Assembly (NCBI GenBank): GCA_934133005.1
Contig: CAKPAI010000003.1
Coordinates: forward strand, 149,259-213,258
DNA length: 64,000 bases
Direction: 5' to 3'
Origin: an uncultured Clostridia bacterium
GTDB taxonomy: Bacteria > Bacillota > Clostridia > TANB77 > CAG-508
Shown: positions 35,597 to 46,143 of the stretch, piece by piece
How the letters are laid out: every line of letters starts with the position of its first letter
How positions within the stretch are numbered: position 1 is the stretch's first letter
Translations under genes and position numbers: made by a program
The notes under the pieces: model-generated
Databases searched by the model: none
The model's input: only the letters and a program-made list of their open reading frames with translations
What the model was told of the DNA's origin: nothing

Positions 35597-36331
35597 TTAT
35601 AAATTTATTGTTCCTACTGTAAATATATTTAACATTATAATCATTAGTGTATTAAATGGTACATATAAGCCTACTAGAGTTGCAACTACTATGAATGGTC
35701 CAAATGGCATATAATCCATACCTTTTTTTCTATTTTTTATAATTAAAATAACACCTATAATAGCTCCTAGTAAGAATGCAATTAATGTTACCATTATAGT
35801 AAGCCTCCAGCCTAAAAATAGTCCTAGAGCCCCCATAAGCTTTACATCGCCAAAGCCCATTGCCTCTTTACCATACATTAGTCCTCCAATTAAGGCAATT
35901 ATTAAAAATAAACCAGCACCTACAACCATTCCAAGTAACATATCAACCGCAACATTTATATTAGTTATTCCTTCTATAAATGTATAAACTAGTCCTACTT
36001 CAAAAATAGTTAGATTTAGTCTATTAGGTATAATTTTTAGCCTATAATCTATTATAAAAGCTATAATTAACATTGGTATTAGTACTATATAAGCTATCGT
36101 TTTTACTTGAAATTTGTACATATACAAAATTCCAATATATAATACTGCAGTTATAATCATGTACAAATATTTAGGTTTGGTATTTTTTATATATATTTGA
36201 AAGAAATCTTTTGTGAAAACTTTTTTATAATCTGGTAATCTTATAGTACACCAATCAATAAATTGCCCAACAAATAGTCCGATTATTCCTGCAAATACAT
36301 AGTGTAATATGTTAATATCATTTATATACAT
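35597..36331 (-). CDS. Prepilin peptidase / methyltransferase-type (A24 family)
   Basis: 244-residue membrane aspartyl protease that cleaves prepilin leaders. The two catalytic Asp motifs are 'IIDYRLKIIPNRL' near residue 92 and 'GFGDVKLMGALGLFLG' (GxGD) near 160. About seven hydrophobic segments are visible. The N-terminal cytoplasmic CxxC zinc motif of the bifunctional enzymes is absent, so N-methylation is doubtful. The three DGR targets in this window carry prepilin-like leaders and are possible substrates. No pilus assembly ATPase gene is nearby. Confidence 0.88.
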   Translation of the reverse strand: MYINDINILHYVFAGIIGLFVGQFIDWCTIRLPDYKKVFTKDFFQIYIKNTKPKYLYMIITAVLYIGILYMYKFQVKTIAYIVLIPMLIIAFIIDYRLKIIPNRLNLTIFEVGLVYTFIEGITNINVAVDMLLGMVVGAGLFLIIALIGGLMYGKEAMGFGDVKLMGALGLFLGWRLTIMVTLIAFLLGAIIGVILIIKNRKKGMDYMPFGPFIVVATLVGLYVPFNTLMIIMLNIFTVGTINL

Positions 36332-36357
36332 TTGTTAATTCCTCTTTCTAAAAGTAT

Positions 36358-36858
36358 TTAGCTTCTGTTCTTTAAATATCTTTCTAAAATTCTTTTTTCT
36401 ATCATTCTGTTAAATCTCGTAATAAAAATATCTTTTTCTTCAAGTGGTTTTACTAAAATAGAATACATTTTACTTCTATTTGCTCCTAAGACATCTGTTA
36501 ACATTTGATCTCCCACCACTGCAATATTTTCATTTTCTAAATTTAGTTTTTTCTTAGCCTTATTGAATCCAAACTTTAAAGGTTTTTTGGCAAAGTAAAT
36601 ATAATATTCTGCCTTTAATACTTCTGACATTTTTTTTGCTTTTTCTTTTTTATTTGTATTTGATAATATACAGAGTTTTATTTTTCCTTCTTCTCTAAGC
36701 TTTTTAGCCCATTCTTCAAGATTTTCTATTACTCTTCCATCTTTTGTTATTAAAGTATTGTCTATATCTATTAATAATCCTTTTATGTTTCTTTGCCTTA
36801 AAAATTCTAAATCTATATCTGTTACTTTATTTAAATATGCTTTAGGATAAAAAATCAT
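36358..36858 (-). CDS. YqeG-family HAD phosphatase
   Basis: 166 residues. HAD motif I 'GLLIDIDNTLITKDG' is near residue 29, motif II 'LCILSNTNKKEK' near 62, and motif IV 'VAVVGDQMLTDVLGANRSKM' near 115. This matches the YqeG group (phosphatidylglycerophosphatase-related in some organisms). The first 20 residues ('MIFYPKAYLNKVTDIDLEFL') also match. The substrate is inferred only. Confidence 0.85.
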   Translation of the reverse strand: MIFYPKAYLNKVTDIDLEFLRQRNIKGLLIDIDNTLITKDGRVIENLEEWAKKLREEGKIKLCILSNTNKKEKAKKMSEVLKAEYYIYFAKKPLKFGFNKAKKKLNLENENIAVVGDQMLTDVLGANRSKMYSILVKPLEEKDIFITRFNRMIEKRILERYLKNRS

Positions 36859-36876
36859 TTATTTTCTCCTATCTAT

Positions 36877-38151
36877 TTATTCTTCCCAATGGATACTATC
36901 AGCAAGAGTATTCATGTATTCTTCTAAACTATCTACATCATCTTGATTGTATGTTATAGCTGTAATATATGCAATTTTACTATCCTTTACTATATAATAT
37001 ACAAATTCTGTTTCTACATACTCTGTTGTTAAGAATTGAATTCTTGCTTTAACTAACATATAGCCATTTGCTGTTGTAGAATCTTCTATATAATATATAT
37101 CAGGAGACAATTGATTCTTAAAATATGTGTCCATTCTTTCTTTTACTTCGTCTACACTATTTACTGCTTCTATGTCTGTATCATAGTAAATTTGAATTAC
37201 TGCTGGATAGTCAGTTTTACTTTCTGGTTCTGATTTTTCTGCTGATTCTTCATTGCTTATAAATTTATAATATGACCAACCACTTTCTCTGTTATATGAA
37301 TCAAGTACATACCAATCTGTTGGTACATCAAATCTAATGTTTTCGTCCCAAGCAATAACTGTATCTCCAACCACAATCTGTGTAAAAGATATGATAATGG
37401 CAGCTATAATAATTGCAACAACTGTAACTAATACAGCACTTATACTTCTCTTATTTGTTTTTTCATTTTTCTCATTTTCAATATTATAGTAATATTTACT
37501 TTTATTTTTTCTAATAATCTTTAAGTCTTTTAAATATGAAAAATATTGGCTCGACTTTTTGTCCTTTGCTTCAGCTAGTACCTCATCTTTTAATATTGAG
37601 TTTTCCTTGTCCATAGCATTATATTTTTCAAATATTGGTTTTAATATTCTTATTGACTCTTGTTTTAATTCACTTAAAGGCTTTTCTTCTAATAAGCTAA
37701 TTTTATAATCTTTTCTATTTCTAAAGTCTATAAATTGATACTGCAATTTTATACTAATTAAAATGCTTCCTAAAATTGCAAATACTTCTGATAGCATATA
37801 ATTTCTAAATAAAACTAATTTAAACTCATTATAAGTATATAATTGCTTTATTGTATTAAAAGTTATTGGATATTCAGCTTCTTTTAATGTTAACATTGGA
37901 ATAACAATAAGTACTGCTATTGAAATTATAAAAATTGTAACTAATAAATTTATTAGTCCTGCTTTTTTATTTATTTTTCCTCTAAATAGTGAATAACCAT
38001 ACATTGCTCCAATAGGAACTAAAATTGTAAGTAATGATAAAAATGTTGTTTTATAAATATACATATATATTAGTGGAATTGCTGCCACTGCGCCTATTAT
38101 AATTGCTCCTATTATTCCTGTTAAATATCTTCTTTTTACTTCTTTATTCAT
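36877..38151 (-). CDS. Multi-span membrane protein with extracellular C-terminal domain
   Basis: 424 residues, no named family recognised. Four hydrophobic segments lie in the first 130 residues, followed by a cytoplasmic helical stretch (about 140-235). One more membrane helix (about 240-262) precedes an exported domain of about 160 residues with alternating beta-like sequence ('RFDVPTDWYVLDSY', 'YPAVIQIYYDTD'), resembling lipid- or surfactant-type PsbP-like modules. It follows a small single-span gene and precedes yqeG. Role unknown. Confidence 0.6.
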   Translation of the reverse strand: MNKEVKRRYLTGIIGAIIIGAVAAIPLIYMYIYKTTFLSLLTILVPIGAMYGYSLFRGKINKKAGLINLLVTIFIISIAVLIVIPMLTLKEAEYPITFNTIKQLYTYNEFKLVLFRNYMLSEVFAILGSILISIKLQYQFIDFRNRKDYKISLLEEKPLSELKQESIRILKPIFEKYNAMDKENSILKDEVLAEAKDKKSSQYFSYLKDLKIIRKNKSKYYYNIENEKNEKTNKRSISAVLVTVVAIIIAAIIISFTQIVVGDTVIAWDENIRFDVPTDWYVLDSYNRESGWSYYKFISNEESAEKSEPESKTDYPAVIQIYYDTDIEAVNSVDEVKERMDTYFKNQLSPDIYYIEDSTTANGYMLVKARIQFLTTEYVETEFVYYIVKDSKIAYITAITYNQDDVDSLEEYMNTLADSIHWEE

Positions 38152-38162
38152 ATTTCTCCCTC

Positions 38163-38393
38163 TTAACTTTGTGTAGTACTGTTTATTAAGTTTTCTTGTA
38201 TTTCTAATGCACTATCCATCTCATTTTGATACATTTCTTTTACTACAAGTTGACTTTTTATTTGTGATTTTCTTATACCTGACATAACAGTAAATGCTGC
38301 AGATAGTATCATCACAAAAAATACAATTGTTACAGTAACTATTGTAGATACTGAACCATTATTTTTTTTCAGATACTTAGTTAATCTTATCAT
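38163..38393 (-). CDS. Small single-span membrane protein, pilin/TadE-like
   Basis: 76 residues. A basic N-terminus and 'NNGSVSTIVTVTIVFFVMIL' precede a long hydrophobic helix and an amphipathic tail. The layout recalls TadE/pseudopilin-like proteins (Asn-Gly-Ser-type start of the helix), but no processing motif is certain. It lies about 1.8 kb upstream of the prepilin peptidase gene on the same strand, with two genes between them. Confidence 0.5.
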   Translation of the reverse strand: MIRLTKYLKKNNGSVSTIVTVTIVFFVMILSAAFTVMSGIRKSQIKSQLVVKEMYQNEMDSALEIQENLINSTTQS

Positions 38394-38511
38394 TAGTTGC
38401 CTCCTCGTATAATTTAGTTCATAATACCATTTTTTAGTGTTATTTTCAATTATTTTTGTAAATTTTTATATTATTATTTAAATATTCTAACTTATATTGT
38501 ATAATAACATT

Positions 38512-39369
38512 ATGAGAACGATAGAAATAACATTAAAATATGATAATAAAAAATTAAATACAGTAATTCAGAAAGAATTCCCTAACCTTAATATAAATAT
38601 GCTATACAAGGCTCTTAGAAAGAAAGATATAAAAGTTAATGATAGCAGGGTTTCTGATAATGTAACAGTTCACTTAGGTGACATTGTAAAAGTTTATATA
38701 ATTGATGATTTTTTACTTGGAACTTCTAATAATTTTGAAGTAGTTTTTGAAGACAATAATATTCTTGTAGTTAATAAACCAGCAGATATTGAAGTAACTG
38801 GCGACAGCTCATCTCTTACTTTCCAACTTTCAAAGGCTTTAAATTATGAAGTTTTTCCTTGTCATAGATTAGATAGAAATACTAAAGGTCTTGTTCTTTT
38901 TGCTAAAGATAAAAAATCACAAGAAATTCTATTTGATAAATTTAAAAATCATGAAATAGAAAAACATTATCTTGCTTTAGTTTATGGGATACCTAAACAA
39001 AAACATCAACTTTTAACAGCTTATTTATTTAAAGATACAAAAAAATCTTTGGTATATATTTCTGATGAACCTAAAAAAGGATATCAAAAGATTATAACAG
39101 AATATTATTTAATAAAATCTGATAAAAAATTAAATACTTCCACATTAGAAGTAATTTTACATACCGGAAAAACTCATCAGATTCGTGCTCACCTTGCACA
39201 CATTGGTTATCCTATTATAGGTGATGGAAAATATGGAAAAAATGAAATAAATAAAACATTTCATAAAAAAACTCAAGAACTTACCAGTTATTACTTAAAA
39301 TTTAACTTTAAATCTACAAGTGGAAAGCTTGAATATTTAAATGGTAAAGAGATAAAATTAGCGCTATAA
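38512..39369 (+). CDS. RluA/RluD-family 23S rRNA or tRNA pseudouridine synthase
   Basis: About 285 residues. An N-terminal S4 RNA-binding domain (about 10-60) precedes the synthase domain with the catalytic 'CHRLDRNTKGLVLFAK' (Asp after HRL) near residue 128 and 'GKTHQIRAHLAHIGYPIIGDGKYG' near 230. Exact target not determinable. The ATG at 38512 has no Shine-Dalgarno sequence, and a TATAAT at 38500-38505 ends only six bases before it, so the transcript may be leaderless. Confidence 0.9.
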   Translation: MRTIEITLKYDNKKLNTVIQKEFPNLNINMLYKALRKKDIKVNDSRVSDNVTVHLGDIVKVYIIDDFLLGTSNNFEVVFEDNNILVVNKPADIEVTGDSSSLTFQLSKALNYEVFPCHRLDRNTKGLVLFAKDKKSQEILFDKFKNHEIEKHYLALVYGIPKQKHQLLTAYLFKDTKKSLVYISDEPKKGYQKIITEYYLIKSDKKLNTSTLEVILHTGKTHQIRAHLAHIGYPIIGDGKYGKNEINKTFHKKTQELTSYYLKFNFKSTSGKLEYLNGKEIKLAL

Positions 39370-39381
39370 TTTTTATAGCGC
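39361..39381. terminator. Shared hairpin between the converging pseudouridine synthase and gpr genes
   Basis: gcgctata/tatagcgc (39361-39368 with 39374-39381) overlaps both stop regions, which are only 3 bp apart. T-rich flanks lie on both sides, so it can end both transcripts. Confidence 0.6.
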
Positions 39382-40305
39382 CATATTTATTCCCTTTGAT
39401 ACAATTTTACTCATATTTTCAATTAACTCATCTATTTCTTTGGGTGTTACTATCATATTATAGTCTTTTGGAATTAGTGCCTCTTTTATTTCATTGTAGT
39501 TATCCTTTTCTTTTAGCTCATTTAAATATGAATTAGACATTGCTTTTTCCTGCAGGCTTTCAATAAATAAATCGATACACTCATTTGTTATTGAGGCTAA
39601 GTCTACTACTGTTGGAATTCCAATTGCTATAACTGGAATTCCTAAAGTATTTTTGCTTATTTCTTTTCTTGTATTATTTACTCCCGCTCCTGGTACAATG
39701 CCTGTATCTGCAATCTGAATACTACTGCTTATTCTTTCTATGCTTCTAGATGCTAACGCATCTATTACAATTAGCATTTTAGGTTTTATATTATCTACTA
39801 TTCCTTTTAATATTTCCATTGTTTCAATGCCAGTTATTCCAAGTACCCCAGGCGATATTGCAGACACTGGCCTTGTATCTTTTGGCATAGCACTCGGCAT
39901 ATACTCTAAAATATGTCTGGTTACTTCAATCTCCGGAATTACTTTAGGTCCTAAAGCATCTGGCGTAACATATCTATTTCCAAGTCCTACAACTAAAATC
40001 GAATCACACTCTTTTACATGCTTAATAATTATACTTCTAAGCTCTTCTGAAAGAACTTCTGCAACTTCTTGAATTTTTTCATCATCTAATAGCTTTATTT
40101 TCTTCACATCCAATGTTATATAATTTCCCATAGGCTTTGCCAGTGCTTTTGAGCCATTCTCATTTATTATTTTAACTCTAGATATTTCTATGTTTTCTTT
40201 ACTTTCACTTTCAACTTCTACACCATCAATATTGCTTGCTATATTATTTTTATTTTTGTAAATTTCATTTCTTTCAAGTGCTAAATCTGTTCTAAAATTG
40301 TACAC
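39373..40305 (-). CDS. gpr: Germination protease
   Basis: Aspartic-type protease of spores that degrades small acid-soluble proteins at germination. 310 residues. The N-terminus 'FRTDLALERNEI' with its zymogen region is followed by 'VVGLGNRYVTPDALGPKV' and 'AISPGVLGITGIETME', then 'DALASRSIERISSSIQIADTGIVPGAGVNN', all family hallmarks. GTG start with AGGAGGAA upstream. Clear evidence of sporulation capacity. Confidence 0.95.
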   Translation of the reverse strand: MYNFRTDLALERNEIYKNKNNIASNIDGVEVESESKENIEISRVKIINENGSKALAKPMGNYITLDVKKIKLLDDEKIQEVAEVLSEELRSIIIKHVKECDSILVVGLGNRYVTPDALGPKVIPEIEVTRHILEYMPSAMPKDTRPVSAISPGVLGITGIETMEILKGIVDNIKPKMLIVIDALASRSIERISSSIQIADTGIVPGAGVNNTRKEISKNTLGIPVIAIGIPTVVDLASITNECIDLFIESLQEKAMSNSYLNELKEKDNYNEIKEALIPKDYNMIVTPKEIDELIENMSKIVSKGINMAL

Positions 40306-40377
40306 AAAAAAATTCCTCCTAAACCAAATCTTTTATTATTTTGTTTAGAAAGAATTTTTTTATTCACTATTTATAAA

Positions 40378-43300
40378 TTATTCTAATGTGTCTACAATGC
40401 TAACATCTGTTATTGTTGAATCAGCATCAATACTTATTGTTTTTCCTGAATGACTATGATATTTATAATTGTCTCCTATCCAATAAATACTGTCAATTTT
40501 CTGAACTGAATCCCATGTTAATCCATCAGAATAAAGTTTTACTTTATTTGCTTTACAATTGTTAATATTTACATTAACAGATCCCATTCCAAATAAAGCT
40601 CCTGATGTAGCATTTGTTCCTCCTACAAATGTATTTGAAACAGAGCAATTGTCAAATGTTATATCTTCTCCTGAAAATCCAACTAATCCACCACATTGCC
40701 AGCTATTTAATACCTTTGAATTAGATACATTTACATTTTCAAGTTTTAATTTAGCATCAGTATGACCAACTACCACACCTGCATAATGTTGTGAATAATT
40801 AGAGCCTGTTCCACCGTTTGCATCAATTACTTGTGCTCCATCAAATGTTAAATTTTTAATAGTTAAACTTCCATTTAAGTCTCCAATAAATCCAATTCCA
40901 TATTGTGTTGCTTCTGATCTTCCATCATTTGTAGCTGGATTTCTAGAAACTTTCATTCCTGTTATTTTATGTTCTTTTCCATCAATTATAGTATTTGAAA
41001 AAATATTATTATTTTGTCCAGCATATATTGATGTCCAATTTTCATTGCTTAAATCAATATCAGTATCAATGTTTATTACTGCGTTTTTGAATGTTACTCC
41101 ACTTCTCATATCTACAACTAATTTGTCAAATCCTGCTTTTGAAGTTACATTAACATTTCTTGTTCCATTTGTTACAATTGATGTTACTAATATATTGGCT
41201 ACTTTTGTAGCACCTTTTAGATCTGATACAGTAATATCTTCACCTAAATATTCTGTATTTTCTGTATAAACTCTATACATTGCTTTTTTACTGCTATCAG
41301 TATACTCCCAACCACTGTTTAATTTTATTTTTTTATTTGCAGTTATAGTTACTGTTACTTCTCCATTTACACTTGTATCATAAGAAATTCCATCAAAGTC
41401 AAGAGTTGTATTATCTTCTACATAAACTAGTCTAGTTACTTTTTGTTTATTTCCTGCTCTATCAGTTGCAATATAGTCAATATTATATCTTCCTTCGATA
41501 TCTTTATTTACTTGACCAACTTCACTGCTATCTCCTGTTAAGCTGTACCATGTAATCTTTGTTACTGTGTTAATTTGAGATGCCTCATCACGATTGTCTG
41601 ATACAGTAAATCCAGCATCTGTATATTCGCTTCCTAGGCTTATATGTTCTTCGCTGTTACCATTTATTATTATTTCTGGTTTTGTTGTATCTTGTAGTGT
41701 TACAATTCTATGAGTTTCAGCTAAATTTCCAGCTTTATCTCTTATATAATAATAAATATAGTAATCTCCTAATTCTCTATTTTTTAGAGTTGTATTCCAT
41801 TCAAAGTTTGCAACAGGTTCGCCCTTGCTTCCATCGGCGTTTGCTTTAAACCATTGTATATTTAGTTTGCTTACAGAAATTGCTTTATCACTTTCATCAT
41901 ATATTGTGATGTTTTCTGGATATGTGTATACATCTACTCCGACTTCAAAAGTTGATTTTGTATTTGATAAATCAATTACTGGTGCAACTTTATCGATTCT
42001 TTTTACTTCATAATTTATAGTTGTTTTATTTCCAGCTTTATCTTCAATTTCTACTGAATGTTTTCCATTTTCTCCATATACTTTTGTAAATGTTTTTGAA
42101 TCTACTTTAGTCCATCCTTCAATATCTTTAATATCTTCACTTGCTGTTAATGTTACTGTTACATCTTGATTTGTCATTGCATTTCCATTGTCATTTGAAT
42201 ATGTTACTACTGCAGTTGGGCTTGTTATATCATAAATAAATGTTCTTGTTGTCTCATTTCCAGCTATATCTACTAATGTTATTGTATTTTCACCTTCTAC
42301 TAAAAGATTCTTTATATTGCCATAGTTTGCATCACTATAATTATTTGGTGTACATGTTCTTTCTGTTCCATTTAAAATATATTTTACTACAGCATTGTTA
42401 TCATATAAACTAAAACTAATTCTACTGTAATATGGATCTGTTCCTACTGACTCGTCTTTTACAGTTAGTACTGGTGCTGTTCTATCATATACAAATGTTC
42501 TTGTTACTTCGTTTCCAGCTATATCCACTAATGTTATTGTGTTTTCACCTTCTACTAAAAGATTCTTTATATTGCCATAGTTTGCATCACTATAATTATT
42601 TGGTGTACATGTTTTTTCTGTTCCATTTAAAATATATTTTACTACTGCATTGTTATCATATAAACTAAAACTAATTTTACTATAATATGGATCTGTTCCG
42701 ATTGACTCGTCTTTTACAGTTAATACTGGTGCTGTTCTATCTACAATTACTTTTGAAAATTCACTTCTGTTAATATCTCCATTAACTAAAGTTTTTCCAA
42801 CATTTCCTGCTGCATCAGCATATCCATTTACTGAGAATTTAATTTCTCCTTCTGGAATTTCAGTTGTTACATCAATATCTGCCATGTAGAAGAATACGTT
42901 ATTTGATTCATCTGAACTTAATGGACGATATGTTGCTAAATATTCAGCTTCTCCAATTTTTATTGTTGGCTCTACTGCTAATTTTTCAGCAAATGATATT
43001 AATATACGTACACTATCACCATCTTTTGCATAGGCTTGATTTCTTGTATCATTTTCAGTTTTATTTCTTACAATTCCAAGAGTTGTATAGACAGGAGCTG
43101 TTGTATCATAAATAAATGTTCTTGTTGTCTCATTTCCAGCTATATCTACTAATGTTATTGTATTTTCACCTTCTACTAAAAGATTATTTATATTGCCATA
43201 GTTTGCATCACTATAATTATTTGGTGTACATGTTCTTTCTGTTCCATTTAAAATGTATTTTACTACTGCATTATTATCATATAATTTAAAACTAATTTTG

Positions 43301-46020
43301 CTGTAATAAGGGTCTGTTCCCACTGACTCATCTTTTACAGTTAGTACTGGTGCTGTTCTATCTACTACTAATGTATAAGTTACTTCATTTCCTGCTTTAT
43401 CTGTTAATTTTACTGAATATGTTCCTTCTGCTAAATCAATTGCATCTGTAACTTCATTTTCGTCAACATATATTTTATCTGCATTCTTATCTACGTTTTC
43501 AAACTCATAGTTCTCTGCATTTAAATATATTTTTTCTGTAGAATCGGCATATTCTGTTCCATTTATTTTTAATTTTGGCATAGTTTTATCTATAACTACT
43601 GTAAATATTGCTTCATTTCCTGCCATATCTACAACTTTTATTGTGTATTTAGATTCTCCTGAAGCACTCCATCCATTTTTTCTTTCATGGTTGTTTGAAT
43701 ATACTTTTGATATTCCGTTTTCATCTGAAGCATTTACTGTAAATCTTCCATTTGTGTATATTGTTTCTGCTCCATCTTCATATACATTTCCATTCCATGT
43801 AATTGTTGGTTTTGTTGTATCATAAATAAATGTTTTTGTTGTTTCATTTCCAGCTATATCTACTAATGTTATTGTATTTTCACCTTCTACTAAAAGATTA
43901 TTTATATTGCCATAGTTTGCATCACTATAATTATTTGGTGTACATGTTCTTTCTGTTCCATTTAAAATGTATTTTACTACTGCATTATTATCATATAATT
44001 TAAAACTAATTTTGCTGTAATAAGGGTCTGTTCCCACTGACTCATCTTTTACAGTTAGTACTGGTGCTGTTCTATCTACTACTAATGTATAAGTTACTTC
44101 ATTTCCTGCTTTATCTGTTAATTTTACTGAATATGTTCCTTCTGCTAAATCAATTGCATCTGTAACTTCATTTTCGTCAACATATATTTTATCTGCATTC
44201 TTATCTACGTTTTCAAACTCATAGTTTTCTGCATTTAAATATATTTTTTCTGTAGAATCTGCATATTCTGTTCCGTTTATTTTTAATTTTGGCATAGTTT
44301 TATCAATAACTACTGTAAATATTGCTTCGTTTCCTGCCATATCTACAACTTTTATTGTGTATTTAGATTCTCCTGAAGCACTCCATCCATTTCTTCTTTC
44401 ATGGTTATTTGAATATACTTTTGATATTCCGTTCTCATCTGAAGCATTTACTGTGAATCTTCCATTTGTGTATATTGTTTCTGCTCCATCTTCGTATACA
44501 TTTCCATTCCATGTAATTGTTGGTTTTGTTGTGTCATAGATAAATGTTTTTGTTGTTTCATTTCCAGCTATATCTACTAATGTTATTGTATTTTCGCCTT
44601 CTACTAAAAGACTCTTTATATTATCATAGTTTGCATCGCTATAATTATTTGGTGTACATGTTCTTTCTGTTCCATTTAAAATATATTTTACTATTGCGTT
44701 ATTATCATATAATTTAAAACTAATTTTGCTATAATATGGATCTGTTCCTACTGACTCATCTTTTACAGTTAATACTGGTGCTGTTCTATCTACTGTTACT
44801 GAAGCATAGTCCATATTAATATCAGTATTTGAAAGTGTAGTTCCAACATTTCCTGCAACATCTGCATATCCTTCTATAGAAAATTCAATTTTTCCTTCTG
44901 GAATTTCTTCTGTTACATCAATATCTGCCATATAGTAGAATACATTTTCAGCTTCATTTGAGCTTAATGGACGATATGTTGCAACATATTCCTTATCTCC
45001 GACCTTTACTGTTGGCTCTACTGCTAATTTTTCAGCAAAAGCTACTAACACACGTACGCTATCACCATCTTTTGCATAAGATGTATCTCTTGTATCATTT
45101 TGTGTTTTATTTCTTATTATTCCTAAATTTGTATAAACTGGTGCTGTTTTGTCAATTTCAAAGCTAATTTCTACTTTATTTCCAGCTTCATCTTCAGCTG
45201 TAATTGTATAAATTCCTTCTTCTACTAAAGTTGTTCCTTCTTCAAGGTCGTTTTCCTCACCATCATTTAATTTGTATGTTACTTTCTTTAAATTTTTGTC
45301 TGATATAACTGGTGTAACATCTACGTTATAGATTTTTCCGTTTTCTACTCCAGTAATTTCAGGCGCATTTTTGTCTATTGTAAAACTAATTTCTGTTTTA
45401 TTTCCTGATTTATCTGTTACTATTAGTATATATTTTCCACTTTCAGTAAATTCTTTTCCTGATGAAAATTCGTATTCTGACTCAGTTCCATCTTCTGCTA
45501 CAAATTTGCAAATAGCTTTTTCTAAATCATCTGCATTTATTGTTGCAGTTACATTTTCTGCATATACTTTTCCATCTTCAATTCCTGTAATTTCAGGTGC
45601 TGTTGTATCTGCTGGTTCTTCATTACCATTTTGATTATCATTACTTGGGTTGTTATTTGAGTTATTAGTGTTTTGATTGTTGTTTGAATTGTCATTTTCA
45701 TTATCATTTCCATTGTTAGTACCACTATTTGCATTAGTACTTCCATTGTTTTCTCTTCTTGTGTTCGTTGTTACTGCTTGCAATGTTTCAGTTGTATTCG
45801 TTACAGTATTATTTTCTGTATTTGTTGTACTGCTAACTTCATTGTTTTGAGCTTCATTATTGCCATTTTCTTCTGCGATTCCAGCTTGTTCAGCTGCACT
45901 TGCATTTAATCTTCCTCTAATAAAGAAGAATGAACCTAAAAATGCTAATAACAATAATAATATAATTAAAATTATTATCGCTTTTTTTCTTTTGTCATTG
46001 TAACTAGTTTGCTCTTTCAT
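40378..46020 (-). CDS. Giant surface protein with bacterial Ig-like repeats and GLUG-like end
   Basis: 1880 residues. An N-terminal signal anchor (about 12-33) leads to a Ser/Thr/Asn-rich low-complexity stalk (about 40-140) and then at least 14 Ig-like modules, most ending in 'DxAGNxxxxxxxxDxTAP'-type linkers (for example 'ITLVDIAGNETTKTF', 'DRTAPVLTVKDES'). The last 200 residues form a beta-helix-like region with GLUG-type repeats ('YAGVVVGHTD', 'CGGLVGFSGED'). No LPXTG motif or S-layer domain is seen, so the N-terminal anchor probably holds it. Likely adhesin or structural surface protein. Confidence 0.8.
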   Translation of the reverse strand: MKEQTSYNDKRKKAIIILIILLLLLAFLGSFFFIRGRLNASAAEQAGIAEENGNNEAQNNEVSSTTNTENNTVTNTTETLQAVTTNTRRENNGSTNANSGTNNGNDNENDNSNNNQNTNNSNNNPSNDNQNGNEEPADTTAPEITGIEDGKVYAENVTATINADDLEKAICKFVAEDGTESEYEFSSGKEFTESGKYILIVTDKSGNKTEISFTIDKNAPEITGVENGKIYNVDVTPVISDKNLKKVTYKLNDGEENDLEEGTTLVEEGIYTITAEDEAGNKVEISFEIDKTAPVYTNLGIIRNKTQNDTRDTSYAKDGDSVRVLVAFAEKLAVEPTVKVGDKEYVATYRPLSSNEAENVFYYMADIDVTEEIPEGKIEFSIEGYADVAGNVGTTLSNTDINMDYASVTVDRTAPVLTVKDESVGTDPYYSKISFKLYDNNAIVKYILNGTERTCTPNNYSDANYDNIKSLLVEGENTITLVDIAGNETTKTFIYDTTKPTITWNGNVYEDGAETIYTNGRFTVNASDENGISKVYSNNHERRNGWSASGESKYTIKVVDMAGNEAIFTVVIDKTMPKLKINGTEYADSTEKIYLNAENYEFENVDKNADKIYVDENEVTDAIDLAEGTYSVKLTDKAGNEVTYTLVVDRTAPVLTVKDESVGTDPYYSKISFKLYDNNAVVKYILNGTERTCTPNNYSDANYGNINNLLVEGENTITLVDIAGNETTKTFIYDTTKPTITWNGNVYEDGAETIYTNGRFTVNASDENGISKVYSNNHERKNGWSASGESKYTIKVVDMAGNEAIFTVVIDKTMPKLKINGTEYADSTEKIYLNAENYEFENVDKNADKIYVDENEVTDAIDLAEGTYSVKLTDKAGNEVTYTLVVDRTAPVLTVKDESVGTDPYYSKISFKLYDNNAVVKYILNGTERTCTPNNYSDANYGNINNLLVEGENTITLVDIAGNETTRTFIYDTTAPVYTTLGIVRNKTENDTRNQAYAKDGDSVRILISFAEKLAVEPTIKIGEAEYLATYRPLSSDESNNVFFYMADIDVTTEIPEGEIKFSVNGYADAAGNVGKTLVNGDINRSEFSKVIVDRTAPVLTVKDESIGTDPYYSKISFSLYDNNAVVKYILNGTEKTCTPNNYSDANYGNIKNLLVEGENTITLVDIAGNEVTRTFVYDRTAPVLTVKDESVGTDPYYSRISFSLYDNNAVVKYILNGTERTCTPNNYSDANYGNIKNLLVEGENTITLVDIAGNETTRTFIYDITSPTAVVTYSNDNGNAMTNQDVTVTLTASEDIKDIEGWTKVDSKTFTKVYGENGKHSVEIEDKAGNKTTINYEVKRIDKVAPVIDLSNTKSTFEVGVDVYTYPENITIYDESDKAISVSKLNIQWFKANADGSKGEPVANFEWNTTLKNRELGDYYIYYYIRDKAGNLAETHRIVTLQDTTKPEIIINGNSEEHISLGSEYTDAGFTVSDNRDEASQINTVTKITWYSLTGDSSEVGQVNKDIEGRYNIDYIATDRAGNKQKVTRLVYVEDNTTLDFDGISYDTSVNGEVTVTITANKKIKLNSGWEYTDSSKKAMYRVYTENTEYLGEDITVSDLKGATKVANILVTSIVTNGTRNVNVTSKAGFDKLVVDMRSGVTFKNAVINIDTDIDLSNENWTSIYAGQNNNIFSNTIIDGKEHKITGMKVSRNPATNDGRSEATQYGIGFIGDLNGSLTIKNLTFDGAQVIDANGGTGSNYSQHYAGVVVGHTDAKLKLENVNVSNSKVLNSWQCGGLVGFSGEDITFDNCSVSNTFVGGTNATSGALFGMGSVNVNINNCKANKVKLYSDGLTWDSVQKIDSIYWIGDNYKYHSHSGKTISIDADSTITDVSIVDTLE
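42225..44786 (-). repeat. Tandem DNA repeats within the Ig-repeat gene
   Basis: A module of about 255 bp encoding the 'TAPVLTVKDESVGTDPYYS' Ig unit occurs five times, near 42225, 42480, 43103, 43817 and 44531. Two full 714-bp units (43097-43810 and 43811-44524) repeat in tandem at near identity, followed by a partial third copy. Recombination between them would remove or add 238 residues in frame. Confidence 0.85.
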
Positions 46021-46143
46021 TTTTCTCCCCCTAAATCATATTTTTTTTGGAAAATATACCCAAATCGATACAGTAATAGTTATATCATATAATTACTCTT
46101 ATTACTTATCTTACATAATTTATTATGTATGTATATTTTGCAT

